DNA of 64,000 nucleotides from Lewinellaceae bacterium (GCA_020636375.1 JACJXZ010000004.1:558001-622000), one strand, 5' to 3'; positions 24,894 through 33,559 are shown, counted from the first letter of the stretch. The notes: a model not told the origin generated them from the letters alone. Numbers and translations: made by a program.

Positions 24894-26198
24894 ATGCTCT
24901 ATCCCATCGTAAGGCCGATCGCCCGGCTGGGCCTTCGCGCCTTCTACCGCAAAATATACCTCTCTCATGCCGAACGGATTCCCCGGAACGAGGCGGTGAT
25001 CCTGGCGGCCAACCACCCTACGGCGTTCCTGGAACCCTGTATCCTGGCCTGTTTCCTGGACCGCCCCCTGTACTTCCTCGCCCGGGGCGACCTGTTCAAA
25101 AAAACTTTTTATGCCCGTTTGCTGAGAGGGCTGAACATCCTGCCGGTCTTTCGCCTGAAAGACGGGGGATACGGAAAACTGAAAGACAACTACTCGACCT
25201 TTGAGGCCTGCTACAGCGCCCTGGCTCAACGCAAAACCATCATGATCCTGGCTGAAGGGCGGACCAAGCAGGAGAAACGCCTGGGGCCCCTGCAGAAAGG
25301 CACGGCCCGGATCGCCCTGGGAACCCTGGAGCGCCATCCCAACGACCTGGACGAGGTCTTTATCGTCCCGGTAGGCGTCAACTTTACTTACGCGGACCAG
25401 CCCCGCTCGGAGGTCATGATCGATTTCGGAGAACCCATCCTGGCCAGCCGTTTTCTTCAGGAGTTTGAAGAGAACGCCAATCAGGGCATGGCTACGCTGA
25501 CCGACGTGCTGAAGGAGAAACTGGAGAAAAGCCTGGTCATTATCGAACAACCGGAAGACGAAGAGCTGGCAGAGGGCCTGTTCCGCATTTTTCGGAACGA
25601 AAACCCGCAGCCTCTGCTGCCGGTCATCGACTATCACGCCACCCCCCTGAACACGGAAATGAGGGTGGCCGAAACGGTCAACCGCCTGCCGGACAGTGAA
25701 AAAAAATGGCTAACCGGGCAGGCTGCCGCTTATTTTAAGGCCCTGGAAGCGCACGGCATCGACGACCGGGCTGTGGCGGGGAAAAAAATGAACGGGACGG
25801 CGGCGGCTGCCCTGCTGGCCCTGGGGTTCCCTTTCTTTTTTATGGGCTACCTGTGGAATTTCCTGCCGGCTTGGCTGGCCAAATACATCTCCGACACCCA
25901 GGTGAAAACACTGGAATTTAAAGCGCCGGTCCGATGGGCTGCCGGCCTCGGCGTTTTTCTGGTGTATTTGCTGGCCTGGATACTGGCCGCCGCCGCGTCC
26001 GGATTGTGGGCCATAGCCCTGGCAGCCTTTGCCCTTCTGCTGATGGGATACTTTTCTCTGTATTACCTGGAGTTTTACAGCCGATACCGAAAGGACAGGA
26101 GGATGGGGGCGCTTTCCGCAGAAGAAAAGTCGCTTGTCCTCCAGAAAAGAGAAGGGGTGTTGCAGGCATTCCGCAAGATGGCGGCAAGTTATGCCTGA
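24894..26198 (+). CDS. PlsC-like glycerol-phosphate acyltransferase with C-terminal membrane region
   Basis: 434 residues. The N-terminal ~210 residues are a PlsC-type acyltransferase: the catalytic block is 'AANHPTAFLEPCILA' (His41, acidic partner Glu47 instead of the commoner Asp), then 'LARGDLFKKTFYARLL', the phosphate-binding block 'ILAEGRTKQEKRL' (~118-130) and 'FIVPVGVNFTY'. The remaining part has a soluble linker and three to four membrane helices (~300-390). Bacteroidota proteins of this build are usually annotated as 1-acyl-glycerol-3-phosphate acyltransferases. It probably adds acyl chains to phospholipid or ornithine-lipid precursors. Its stop abuts the stop of a small minus-strand gene. 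Confidence 0.82.
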   Translation: MLYPIVRPIARLGLRAFYRKIYLSHAERIPRNEAVILAANHPTAFLEPCILACFLDRPLYFLARGDLFKKTFYARLLRGLNILPVFRLKDGGYGKLKDNYSTFEACYSALAQRKTIMILAEGRTKQEKRLGPLQKGTARIALGTLERHPNDLDEVFIVPVGVNFTYADQPRSEVMIDFGEPILASRFLQEFEENANQGMATLTDVLKEKLEKSLVIIEQPEDEELAEGLFRIFRNENPQPLLPVIDYHATPLNTEMRVAETVNRLPDSEKKWLTGQAAAYFKALEAHGIDDRAVAGKKMNGTAAAALLALGFPFFFMGYLWNFLPAWLAKYISDTQVKTLEFKAPVRWAAGLGVFLVYLLAWILAAAASGLWAIALAAFALLLMGYFSLYYLEFYSRYRKDRRMGALSAEEKSLVLQKREGVLQAFRKMAASYA

Positions 26199-26303
26199 TC
26201 AGAATTCCTTGTTGCTGTTTTGGTATCTTTTGTCCAGCTCTCCCGCCAGGCCGAAAAGGAACATATAGAGAAATATTAAACCCGCGATCAAAAGGAAATT
26301 CAT
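26199..26303 (-). CDS. 34-residue single-pass membrane protein
   Basis: An uninterrupted short frame, MNFLLIAGLIFLYMFLFG at its start, then 'LAGELDKRYQNSNKEF'. One perfect hydrophobic helix of 17-20 residues is followed by a charged, polar tail, the classic layout of a bacterial small membrane protein. Its TGA directly abuts the TGA of the convergent acyltransferase gene, both forming the palindrome TGATCA. No other gene occupies this stretch. It is supported by composition only and I do not recognise a named family. Confidence 0.55.
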   Translation of the reverse strand: MNFLLIAGLIFLYMFLFGLAGELDKRYQNSNKEF

Positions 26304-26483
26304 AATCGGTTGTTTTTATATCATCGTCTGGTGGTTTTTCGGCCTGTTTGCTGATAAGTAGATTTCTAACGTATGAGAGGGGCAGATGTTTCAGCTTTTT
26401 GCCTGGCGGCGGATCAAAAAAAAGCTGCCCCGGGAGAGGGGCAGCTGTAACTACCGGTATGTAGTTAGCGGGGGAATCTTAAT
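26304..26483. other. non-coding space including a minus-strand terminator
   Basis: No gene was seen. The terminator at 26415-26446 would end transcription coming from the PepSY-like gene. Confidence 0.5.
26415..26446 (-). terminator. terminator downstream of the PepSY-like gene
   Basis: Perfect arms AGCTGCCCC and GGGGCAGCT around a six-base loop, with a run of at least eight T on the minus strand after the hairpin. Confidence 0.8.
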
Positions 26484-26645
26484 AGACTTGTTCGGCGGGT
26501 AGTATGATGGGCGCAAATTGGCTCTTTTCTTCCCACACTGTGCCTTTTTTCGGCCGTATAGCTATGGCTATGCGGCCGAAAAAAGCCTTCGCGTGGTCGA
26601 AAATAGCTCAATTTTCCCACCATCCTACCCCCGCCGAACAAGTCT
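26484..26645. repeat. 162-base imperfect palindrome overlapping a stop codon
   Basis: The ends are exact inverted repeats (AGACTTGTTCGGCGGG and CCCGCCGAACAAGTCT). Complementarity continues through most of the element to the centre, where TTTTTTCGGCCG pairs with CGGCCGAAAAAA around 'TATAGCTATGGCTATG'. The right end covers the TAG stop (26644-26646) of the PepSY-like gene. It looks like a MITE-like or very large hairpin element. Confidence 0.75.
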
Positions 26646-27717
26646 AATCTTCAGAACAGAGCAGGTTGCCATCTTCCGAGAAGACGGCGTCGATATCGTC
26701 ATCGCTTCCGGGCACATCCACTTCCACCAGATATTGGATGCTTCCATCTTCAAACCGAAGCTCTTTGAGGTCGTCATCGTCGATCTGGTAACCCGGGTAC
26801 TCGCTGGATATAGCGTCCGCCACCGCCTGCGGAAGGTCCTGCTCGCCTATTTCGACGGCTGAAAAAAGGAAAGCGCCATCCGGTGCGAAATAAAGGTAAG
26901 GGCCGTCGTCTTCCAACTCCACCTCAATGGCCGGCGTGCCGTCGCACAGGCGCTCGTTCTCTATTTCATCTATTTCATAACCCGGAAAGTTGGCCTGCAC
27001 GTAATCGGAAATGAAAGCCGGAATGTCGTCGTCATCATCATCCCCGTCGTCATCATCGTCCCCGTCGTCATCATCGTCCCCGTCGTCGTCGTCGTCCCCG
27101 TCGTCGTCGTCGTCCCCGTCGTCGTCGTCGTCCCCGTCGTCATCATTATCCCCGTCGTCATCGTCGTCTCCGTCGCCGTCATCGTCCCGGCAGAGGAATG
27201 TGCCATCTTCTGAGAAGTACAATTCGATGTCGTCGTCGAGTTCGATCTCGTAGAAAGTGAGGCCGTATTCCAGTTCCAGTTCGGCTTCCCCGATAGAAAG
27301 CCCCGGATAGTTCGCTTCGATATAATCGAGGATGGATTGGGGTAGGTTGGCGACCGGGACGGTCCGGTCATCGTCGTCATCGTCGTCGCCTGAGCTGATG
27401 AGTACGCCGTCTTCGGTGAAGAGCAGTTCCAGGTCGTCATCGTCATCGTCGTCCCGTTCGATCTCAACGCCAAAGCGGACGTCGTTGAAAAATTGTTCGG
27501 CCTCGTCGATGACATAGCCGGGGTAGTTGTCGGCGATGTAGTCGCGGATGGCCTGGGGCAGGCTGCTGATGCTGATGTCTTCTCCATCCTCACAGGGCAG
27601 GAAAGAAGAATTGGGCGGGTTGTTCAGGCTCAGGTTTAACCCGTCGTCATCATTCACGCAACTGTTTAGCGCGAAGAGGATTGGAAGGAAAAAAAGAAAT
27701 TTCAAACACTTTTTCAT
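26644..27717 (-). CDS. lipoprotein with four PepSY-like domains and an Asp-rich linker
   Basis: About 357 residues from MKKCLKFLFFLPILFALNSC, a lipoprotein signal; the upstream in-frame codons to 27765 are unlikely to be used. Four copies of a ~55-residue unit follow, each built as 'LPQ.I.DYI..NYPGY.I.EAE......F.VE.....ELLF.EDG', which fits the PepSY-like (PF11396-type) putative beta-lactamase-inhibitor-like family seen in Bacteroidetes. Between units two and three runs a ~55-residue (GDDDDD)n linker, encoded by 18-base tandem repeats. The acid-rich linker may bind calcium. Function is unknown. Confidence 0.8.
   Translation of the reverse strand: MKKCLKFLFFLPILFALNSCVNDDDGLNLSLNNPPNSSFLPCEDGEDISISSLPQAIRDYIADNYPGYVIDEAEQFFNDVRFGVEIERDDDDDDDLELLFTEDGVLISSGDDDDDDDRTVPVANLPQSILDYIEANYPGLSIGEAELELEYGLTFYEIELDDDIELYFSEDGTFLCRDDDGDGDDDDDGDNDDDGDDDDDGDDDDDGDDDDDGDDDDDGDDDDDGDDDDDDIPAFISDYVQANFPGYEIDEIENERLCDGTPAIEVELEDDGPYLYFAPDGAFLFSAVEIGEQDLPQAVADAISSEYPGYQIDDDDLKELRFEDGSIQYLVEVDVPGSDDDIDAVFSEDGNLLCSED
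27022..27192. repeat. 18-base tandem repeats encoding the Asp/Gly linker
   Basis: About nine units of CCCGTCGTCGTCGTCGTC and close variants (with CATCATCGTC) encode GDDDDD hexapeptides on the minus strand. Such arrays change length easily by slippage. Confidence 0.85.
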
Positions 27718-27843
27718 AGCACTAACTGATTTTGAATTATTGTACGAATAGTCTTTTTCGGGCATAAAGGGGCCCCGGCATTTCCGGCGGCGGGAATGCT
27801 TTGCGGCGGGGTTGCCGTTCGCCAGGGCAGGTTATTTTGGGGA

Positions 27844-28950
27844 TTACGGCTGGATAAGCACTTTTTTTGAAAAACAGCCTTCGGGGCTGCATCCGGTGAG
27901 GAAATACAGGCCGGGCGGTGCGCCGGTTGCCCGGATCTGGTACAGGCCGGGCGTCCTCTGGCTTACGGCCACGGGTATCCGCCGCCCCAGCTTGTCGTGC
28001 AGGGAGAAGCCGGAGAGGGGTTGTCCGGACCGTAGGAAGAACGGCCCTTTGCCGGGGTTGGGGAATAGCTGGAGTTGGGTGCCGTCGGTTGCCGAAGTAG
28101 CAGATACGGCTTTGGGGTCTCTGGCAATGATGATCATGGCGCTGTCCGGAACCAGGGGGATGGCCCCGAGTTCATGGTCGAGCAACAGTACGCTGTCGAT
28201 GCGGATATTCAAGGTGTCGACGGACAGTCCGACGATGATGTCTTCAATGATGATCGAAAAGGCGCCGATCCTGCCTGAGCCGGCGGGGGCGGCCTGCTGG
28301 TTTGTCCGGGTGACGGCCAGCTCGGCGGTGCCTGTCGTTTCATCCGGTATAAACAATTCTTCGATCTCCCCATCTGCTGCCGAGATCCAGCTGTTGGCTT
28401 CGCCGGCGTATTCAATGCCGTCGTCGTCGGCGAGCAATTCGGCGTCATAGCTCAGCTTGAAGGCGATGCCGTAGAAGTTGTTCATCGGCATGGAGAGGTC
28501 TCCGATACTGATCCCGACGCTGACCTGGGCACCTTCCTGCACGACTGTGGCGCCGGGTTCGAGGAAAATGCGGGGTGCGGTGCCGGGGGCGGCGTTGGCA
28601 TAAACGTCCGGGGTGACAGTACCGTGCGTGAGGCTGAAATTTTCCTCGATGGCGTCCTTGTCGTCGTCGTCAATCGAACCATCCCCGTCGCCGTCGGCAT
28701 AGGCGTAATTGAGCCCGCCGGGGAAGCTTTGCGGCCAGAAGGCGGTAATGGGCTGGGCCTGCCATTCGGTATCGCCGTTTGTCCTTTCCGGCCCCTCGCT
28801 GTTGTAAGCCAGGCCGAGGTAGAGCAGGTCGACGCCGTTCACAATGCCGTTATTATTGACATCTCCGGGCCACATTTCCTGGGCGTCGGCGGGGAGAAGG
28901 AAGCGAAAAGCAAGTATGAAAATCAACAAGTGCCGCAAACCTGTATTCAT
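27844..28950 (-). CDS. secreted protein with dockerin-like and cohesin-like regions and T9SS sorting domain
   Basis: 368 residues with a signal peptide ending near 'PADAQ'. Residues ~27-100 hold two calcium-binding dockerin-type motifs ('GDVNNNGIVNGVDLLYLG', 'DGDGDGSIDDDDKDAIEENF' in part). Residues ~130-270 form a beta-rich segment of cohesin-like pattern ('QVSVGISIGDLSMPMNNFYG'). The C-terminus is a T9SS type A sorting domain ('LQLFPNPGKGPFFL' ... 'GLYFLTG' ... 'KKVLIQP'). It should be anchored to or released from the cell surface. A promoter of the Bacteroidota type precedes it (29002-29032). Confidence 0.8.
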   Translation of the reverse strand: MNTGLRHLLIFILAFRFLLPADAQEMWPGDVNNNGIVNGVDLLYLGLAYNSEGPERTNGDTEWQAQPITAFWPQSFPGGLNYAYADGDGDGSIDDDDKDAIEENFSLTHGTVTPDVYANAAPGTAPRIFLEPGATVVQEGAQVSVGISIGDLSMPMNNFYGIAFKLSYDAELLADDDGIEYAGEANSWISAADGEIEELFIPDETTGTAELAVTRTNQQAAPAGSGRIGAFSIIIEDIIVGLSVDTLNIRIDSVLLLDHELGAIPLVPDSAMIIIARDPKAVSATSATDGTQLQLFPNPGKGPFFLRSGQPLSGFSLHDKLGRRIPVAVSQRTPGLYQIRATGAPPGLYFLTGCSPEGCFSKKVLIQP

Positions 28951-29001
28951 GCAATTTTAAGGTTAAGATCAATTCGGGTAGATCGTTTACTCAATGCATT
29001 G

Positions 29002-29032
29002 CAAACATAGGGGAAACCACCGTTGAAAACAA
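29002..29032 (-). promoter_or_regulatory. sigma-ABfr-type promoter of the dockerin-like gene
   Basis: On the minus strand TTG (29030-29032) is followed after 20 bases by TATGTTTG (29002-29009), a full match to the TAnnTTTG consensus. It would give a ~45-base leader. Confidence 0.55.
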
Positions 29033-29210
29033 GTACACTTTTCTGATATTGTCAGGAGAACAAAGTGCACTTTTTGTTTTTTTCTGATAAAAAACCCTGT
29101 AAATCCCTGTTTTCATTAAAACAAATTAAATTTATTTGTAATTTTAAAAATAAATTTGTCGGAAAGGCCCTTCATTTTAGCTTGATCCGACACCAGGAAA
29201 ATGCCAATTC

Positions 29211-30635
29211 ATGGAAACGAGTAAGCTTCTGGATGCCGTCCGGGCGTTGGAGGAACCGGAGCAGAGCCGCCTCCGCCAGTTTGCCGCATCGCCTTATTTC
29301 AACGAACAGGAAGAACTTATCCGGTTGCTGGATTATATCCTGCGGTTTGGCCAGGGTTTTGAAGGCCGGGGGCTGGCTAAAGAGAATGCCTTTCAGCATC
29401 TTTTTCCCGGCATGCCATATGAGGACAAGCGCATGCGGTACCTGATGAGCGGGCTGAACCAATTGGTGGAGCAGTTCCTGGCGGCCGAAAGGAGCCGGAA
29501 GCAGGAAAACCATTACCGCCTGGCTTTGCTGGAGGCTGTTTCGGAGCGCGGGCTCGAAAAGGCCTATCGGCAAACCTTGCGGAAACTGGAGTCCTCGCTG
29601 GCGGCGGAACCCTACCGGGGCGGCGCCTTTTTTTACCACCGCATGCGGCAGGCGGAGACCGAAGAACGCCACTTCCAGCTGCAACGGCGCCGGAAATACG
29701 ATGAGAGCATTCAGTTTGCCTCTGATTACCTCGACCGCTTTTATTTCCTGCAGAAACTCAAATACGCCTGTATTATGCTCGACCGGCAGGCCATTCTCCA
29801 GGGCAGTTACGAACTGAACATTGGAAAGGAATGGGAGGCGCACCTCCGTTCCCGTGCTTTTTTTGACGAGCCCATCATCTCGCTTTATTACACCATTTTG
29901 CAGGCGTTGCTCGAAGAAGGCGAAGAATCCTATTTCCGGGTGCTCCGGAAGAGCCTGGCAGACCCCGGGCCGGGGATACCGCCGGGGGACCTGCAGGACA
30001 TCTACCTGTTCGCCATCAATTACTGCGCCCGGAAAATACGGCAGGGGAGGGAAGATTATATCGGGCAGGCCCTGCAACTGTACCTGGACGGAATACAAAG
30101 CGAGATACTGATCGACAACGGGCAGTTGTCGCCCTGGGCCTTCACCAACGTGGTGAAGCTGGCCCTGCGGCTCCGGCGATACCACTGGATCGAGCATTTT
30201 ATCCAGCGTTACGCGCCGGCTCTTCCTGAAGCATTTCGCGAGAATGCCCTGCACTACAACCTGGCGGAGTTGTACTATTACACCAACCGGTTTGAGCAGG
30301 CCCAGGAACACCTCAAACAGGTCGCTTATTCTGATTTGAATTACTACCTGGGAGGCCGGGTCATACTGGCCAAAATTTATTACGAGAATGAAGAGGTCGA
30401 ACCGCTGCTCTCCCTCCTGGCGGCTTTTACCATCTTCCTGAAACGCAATAAGCTTATTTCTTCCGATTTGAAGCAGACTTATCTCAATTTTTGCGATATT
30501 CTCTTCCAGATCGTAAAAGGGAAGCGGCGGCATTGGAAAAAATTGGGCAAGAAAATTCAGGAAACCCGGCTGCTGACCGACCGGGAGTGGCTTCAGTCCG
30601 TTTATAAGGAGGCTTCCCTTGTCCTTGGAATATGA
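29211..30635 (+). CDS. conserved helical protein of unknown function
   Basis: 474 residues without signal peptide or membrane segment. It is nearly all helical and rich in leucine, arginine, tyrosine and glutamate, with repeated pairs of helices ('ALHYNLAELYYYTNRFEQAQEHL' in part: 'NLAELYYYTNRFEQAQ') that resemble degenerate TPR or HAT units in the second half. I do not recognise a named family. The N-terminal 'KLLDAVRALEEPEQSRL' precedes a section with 'FLRQLAASPYF'-like character. It is likely a cytoplasmic scaffolding protein restricted to Saprospiria-type organisms. The TAAATTTG at 29151-29158 may be its -7 box. Confidence 0.7.
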   Translation: METSKLLDAVRALEEPEQSRLRQFAASPYFNEQEELIRLLDYILRFGQGFEGRGLAKENAFQHLFPGMPYEDKRMRYLMSGLNQLVEQFLAAERSRKQENHYRLALLEAVSERGLEKAYRQTLRKLESSLAAEPYRGGAFFYHRMRQAETEERHFQLQRRRKYDESIQFASDYLDRFYFLQKLKYACIMLDRQAILQGSYELNIGKEWEAHLRSRAFFDEPIISLYYTILQALLEEGEESYFRVLRKSLADPGPGIPPGDLQDIYLFAINYCARKIRQGREDYIGQALQLYLDGIQSEILIDNGQLSPWAFTNVVKLALRLRRYHWIEHFIQRYAPALPEAFRENALHYNLAELYYYTNRFEQAQEHLKQVAYSDLNYYLGGRVILAKIYYENEEVEPLLSLLAAFTIFLKRNKLISSDLKQTYLNFCDILFQIVKGKRRHWKKLGKKIQETRLLTDREWLQSVYKEASLVLGI

Positions 30636-30677
30636 TGGGATGTGCCGGGATATTATACTTCTGTTAAAGAAAAAACA

Positions 30678-31211
30678 ATGCGATTTCCTTGTTTATTCCT
30701 TGCACTTTTTTTGGTTGTTACAGGTTGCAGGCAGCAGCTTCCCGGCGCCGAAGCGCCCCCGGAGATCACCACGCTTATCCTGGTGCGCCATGCCGAAAAA
30801 GCCGATGATGGCACGGACGACCCTCCGCTGACGGCTGCCGGTGAAGCCCGCGCCCGGCATTTGGCTTTCGTATTGGAGGAAGCCGGGATCGCGGCTATTT
30901 ATTCAACCCCGTTCGAGCGCAACCGGGCTACGGCGGCGCCCCTTGCCTCCCGGTTGGGCCTGCCGGTAGATAGCTATGACCCGAACCGGAAGGCACGGGA
31001 ATTCCTGGAAGAGGTCCGGCAGAAACACGCCGGGCAGAAAATACTGGCCGTGGGCCATTCCAATACCGTGCCGGCTATGCTGAATGCTCTCTCCGGCTCG
31101 GAAGAATACGCGGATTTAGCGCATGATGCCTATGACGATCTGTATGTAGTGGAGCTGGTCGGCGAGGCGTTTCGCATACTTCACCTCAAGTATACGCCTC
31201 CGGCCAAATAA
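30678..31211 (+). CDS. histidine phosphatase superfamily lipoprotein
   Basis: 177 residues from MRFPCLFLALFLVVTGC, a lipoprotein signal with Cys at residue 17. The phosphatase core begins 'TLILVRHAEKADDGTDDPP' (catalytic RHAEK), has 'IAAIYSTPFERNRATAAPLA' in the middle and the second catalytic histidine in 'ILAVGHSNTVPAML'. It belongs to the phosphoglycerate-mutase-like branch but is too short for a metabolic mutase. It is probably a periplasmic phosphatase of unknown substrate. It starts 42 bases after the helical gene and may share its transcript. Confidence 0.88.
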   Translation: MRFPCLFLALFLVVTGCRQQLPGAEAPPEITTLILVRHAEKADDGTDDPPLTAAGEARARHLAFVLEEAGIAAIYSTPFERNRATAAPLASRLGLPVDSYDPNRKAREFLEEVRQKHAGQKILAVGHSNTVPAMLNALSGSEEYADLAHDAYDDLYVVELVGEAFRILHLKYTPPAK

Positions 31212-31219
31212 CTGGTTTG

Positions 31220-32560
31220 TCACTCTTCTTCTTCCCTTGCCGTTTCCACCATGCCCTTCGGCAGGTTTTTCGACGCCCGCGCCCCAAGCTCCCGGATGCG
31301 CTCTGCCCGCCCGATGAGCGTATCCCCGTACTTTTTGGAGTCTACCAGTTTGTTCATGGCGTCGTGGTAGGCGCCCTGGGCCTGTTCGAGCCGCTGGCCG
31401 ACGCCCCGCAGGTCTTCGACAAAACTGACGAACTTATCGTATAACAAGCCGCTCTGGCGGGCGATTTCCAGCACGCTCCGCTTCTGTTTTTCCTGCTTCC
31501 AGATGTAGGAGACCGTCCGCATGGTAGCCAGCAGGGTAGAGGTGGAGACGATGACGATGTTCTGGTCCAGGGCGTCGAGGAACAGGCGTTCATCCTGCTG
31601 CACGGCCAGGGCAAAGGCTGGTTCTATGGGGATGAAGAGCAGCAGGTAGTCCGGGGAGTGGATCTGGTAGAGCTGCTGGTAGTTCTTCCCGCTCAGGTTT
31701 TTTAAGTGTTGCCGGATGCTGTCGACGTGCGCCCGGAGGTGCAGCTGCCGTTCTTTGTCGCCTTCAGCTTGGAAAAAGCGTTCGTAGGCAGTCAGGGAAA
31801 CCTTGGAATCCAGCACCAGGTGTTTGCCCTCTGGCAGGTTGATGACAAAGTCGGGGCGCTTTTGGCGGCCGTTGTCGGAAAAGCTGGGCTGGGCTTCGTA
31901 GTGGATGCCCTTGGCCAGGCCGGCTTTTTCCAGGAGCAGTTCCAGCTGGATTTCTCCCCAGTCGCCCTGGGTTTTGTTATCGCCTTTCAGTGCGCTGGCC
32001 AGGTTGTTGGCGTCGGCGCTCAGCTGCTGGTTCAGTTCCCGGAGGTGTTCGATCTCCTTTTTGAGGCTGACCCGGTCTTTGGTTTCTTCCAGGAACCGCT
32101 TTTCCACGCCTTCTTCAAAAGATTTGATCTTTTCGCGCAGCGGCGCCAGTATACTCTGAAGCTGTTCCTGGTTTTGGAGGGTGAATTTCCGGCTCTTCTC
32201 GTCCAGCAGCCGGTTGGCCAGGTTTTCGAATTCCACCCGCGACCGTTCCTGCAGTTGCTCCAGCTCTCCTTTCTGGGCCAGGAGCTTGTCCTCCAGGTTG
32301 CGGATAACCTGCTCCTGGCCGGCCAGGCGGCTGCCCAGCACCCGGAGTTCTTCCTCTTTTTCGTGCAGGTCGCCCAGGTACAGGTCTGCTTGTTCCTGTA
32401 ACTGCCCGTAAAGGGCTTTGGGGACGTATGACCGCTCTACCTCTTCTTTGGGAAGGAAAGCGTTTTGCCGGCGCAGCAGGTGGAATAACCACCCCAGCAG
32501 CCCGCCGAGGATCAGGCCGATGAGCAGGGTGAGTACTGGCAGGATAAGGTGTTCAGGCAT
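31220..32560 (-). CDS. rmuC: DNA recombination protein RmuC
   Basis: 446 residues from MPEHLILPVLTLLIG; the longer frame to 32665 lacks support. An N-terminal membrane anchor is followed by ~150 residues of coiled coil and then the RmuC nuclease-like domain: 'GDWGEIQLELLLEKAGL', 'RPDFVINLPEGKHLVLDSKVSL' (PD-(D/E)XK-like core, in part 'PDFVINLPEGKHLVLDSK'), and 'FIPIEPAFALA'. RmuC limits inversions at short inverted repeats in E. coli, which is notable in a genome with so many palindromic repeats. Confidence 0.93.
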   Translation of the reverse strand: MPEHLILPVLTLLIGLILGGLLGWLFHLLRRQNAFLPKEEVERSYVPKALYGQLQEQADLYLGDLHEKEEELRVLGSRLAGQEQVIRNLEDKLLAQKGELEQLQERSRVEFENLANRLLDEKSRKFTLQNQEQLQSILAPLREKIKSFEEGVEKRFLEETKDRVSLKKEIEHLRELNQQLSADANNLASALKGDNKTQGDWGEIQLELLLEKAGLAKGIHYEAQPSFSDNGRQKRPDFVINLPEGKHLVLDSKVSLTAYERFFQAEGDKERQLHLRAHVDSIRQHLKNLSGKNYQQLYQIHSPDYLLLFIPIEPAFALAVQQDERLFLDALDQNIVIVSTSTLLATMRTVSYIWKQEKQKRSVLEIARQSGLLYDKFVSFVEDLRGVGQRLEQAQGAYHDAMNKLVDSKKYGDTLIGRAERIRELGARASKNLPKGMVETAREEEE

Positions 32561-32661
32561 ATCGCAGGGCTTGGGGACACTATCATCAAAAACATTACAG
32601 CATGTCGCCCTGAAAGTTACAACTTTTCCGGAATAGGGGAAGCTCCGGTTGCGGTTTTTCT

Positions 32662-33558
32662 TCAAACGACGATAAAGCGTTTACTGTCTGCCGGCCGGCC
32701 GTCGGCCTGAAGTTGGAGGATGTAAACGCCCGGCTGGAGGCGCAGGCCGTGCCGGGTTTCGGCCCGGAATTCCCATTGGTGCATGCCGGCAGGCAATTTC
32801 TGATTCCGGATAATTTCTCTGGCGAGCTTGCCATTCAGGTTAAACAGCAGCAAGCCGACGGAAGCGGCAGCGGGCAGGAATGCCTGCACCCTGCCTTCTG
32901 CCGACATGGGGTTGGGCATGATGTGCCGCAGCGCAGGTTGAGCGGGGGAAAAACCCTGGCCTTCCTGGCTGTTGGTCAGCGGTTCCACATCCAGATAAAT
33001 ATCGGCAACGCCGTGCAGGTTTCCCGATTGGTCTTCCGACAGCGGGATGATCCGCCCGGCGGCAGCCGGGCTGGACGCCCAGGGGTCGGCGGGAATAGAA
33101 GTATCCCCTTCGAAATAAACCTGGGTAGTGAGTTCGGTGTCCATGGCGCTGACTTTATAGTGGAAGTGCCGGGGGCGGAACTGGGCGCCGTTAAGGTATT
33201 TGCCGGGCAGGATGGTCTGGAAGGAATATTGCCCGTTATCCCCGGCAAACACCACGCCTCGGTAGTGGCCATCTTCGTAGCCGCCGCCGTCGTTGGCGTG
33301 CCAGACGTCCACCTTGGCGTTCCGGACGGGCGTTTCGCAATCCCGGGCGTAAACCGTGCCGGTGATGAACAAAGGCGTTCCCGGCGCTCCGGCCGGCGCC
33401 AGCTGCGGGGTTTCCGGCGCGCCCGGGATGTAAAACGGCCCGAGGATGTCGTCGGTGGTCAGGCATTGTGCTTTGCTTTCGGAGGCCCGGAGGCCAAGCA
33501 GGGCGGCAGCTCCGGAAAGGGAAAGCACCCGGAGGGTTTCCCGGCGTTCGATCTTCAT
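32662..33558 (-). CDS. intradiol ring-cleavage dioxygenase-like protein, exported, with T9SS sorting domain
   Basis: 298 residues. The N-terminus 'MKIERRETLRVLSLSGAAA' has the twin arginines of a Tat signal. The body fits the intradiol dioxygenase fold (protocatechuate 3,4-dioxygenase beta-like): 'LGPFYIPGAPETP', 'GTVYARDCETPVRNAKVDVWHAN', the Fe ligands likely in 'YEDGHYRG', 'LPGKY' and 'RPRHFHYKV' (Tyr, Tyr, His, His). The last ~80 residues form a T9SS type A sorting domain ('RHIMPNPMSAEGRVQAF' to 'DSKRFIVV'). It is one base downstream of the EAD11-like/TPR gene, so the two are translationally coupled. Substrate is unknown. Confidence 0.85.
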   Translation of the reverse strand: MKIERRETLRVLSLSGAAALLGLRASESKAQCLTTDDILGPFYIPGAPETPQLAPAGAPGTPLFITGTVYARDCETPVRNAKVDVWHANDGGGYEDGHYRGVVFAGDNGQYSFQTILPGKYLNGAQFRPRHFHYKVSAMDTELTTQVYFEGDTSIPADPWASSPAAAGRIIPLSEDQSGNLHGVADIYLDVEPLTNSQEGQGFSPAQPALRHIMPNPMSAEGRVQAFLPAAASVGLLLFNLNGKLAREIIRNQKLPAGMHQWEFRAETRHGLRLQPGVYILQLQADGRPADSKRFIVV

Positions 33559-33559
33559 A

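Noticed and set aside
27022..27192. 18-base tandem repeat suspected as CRISPR array
   Set aside because: Units are contiguous without spacers and encode an acidic protein linker.
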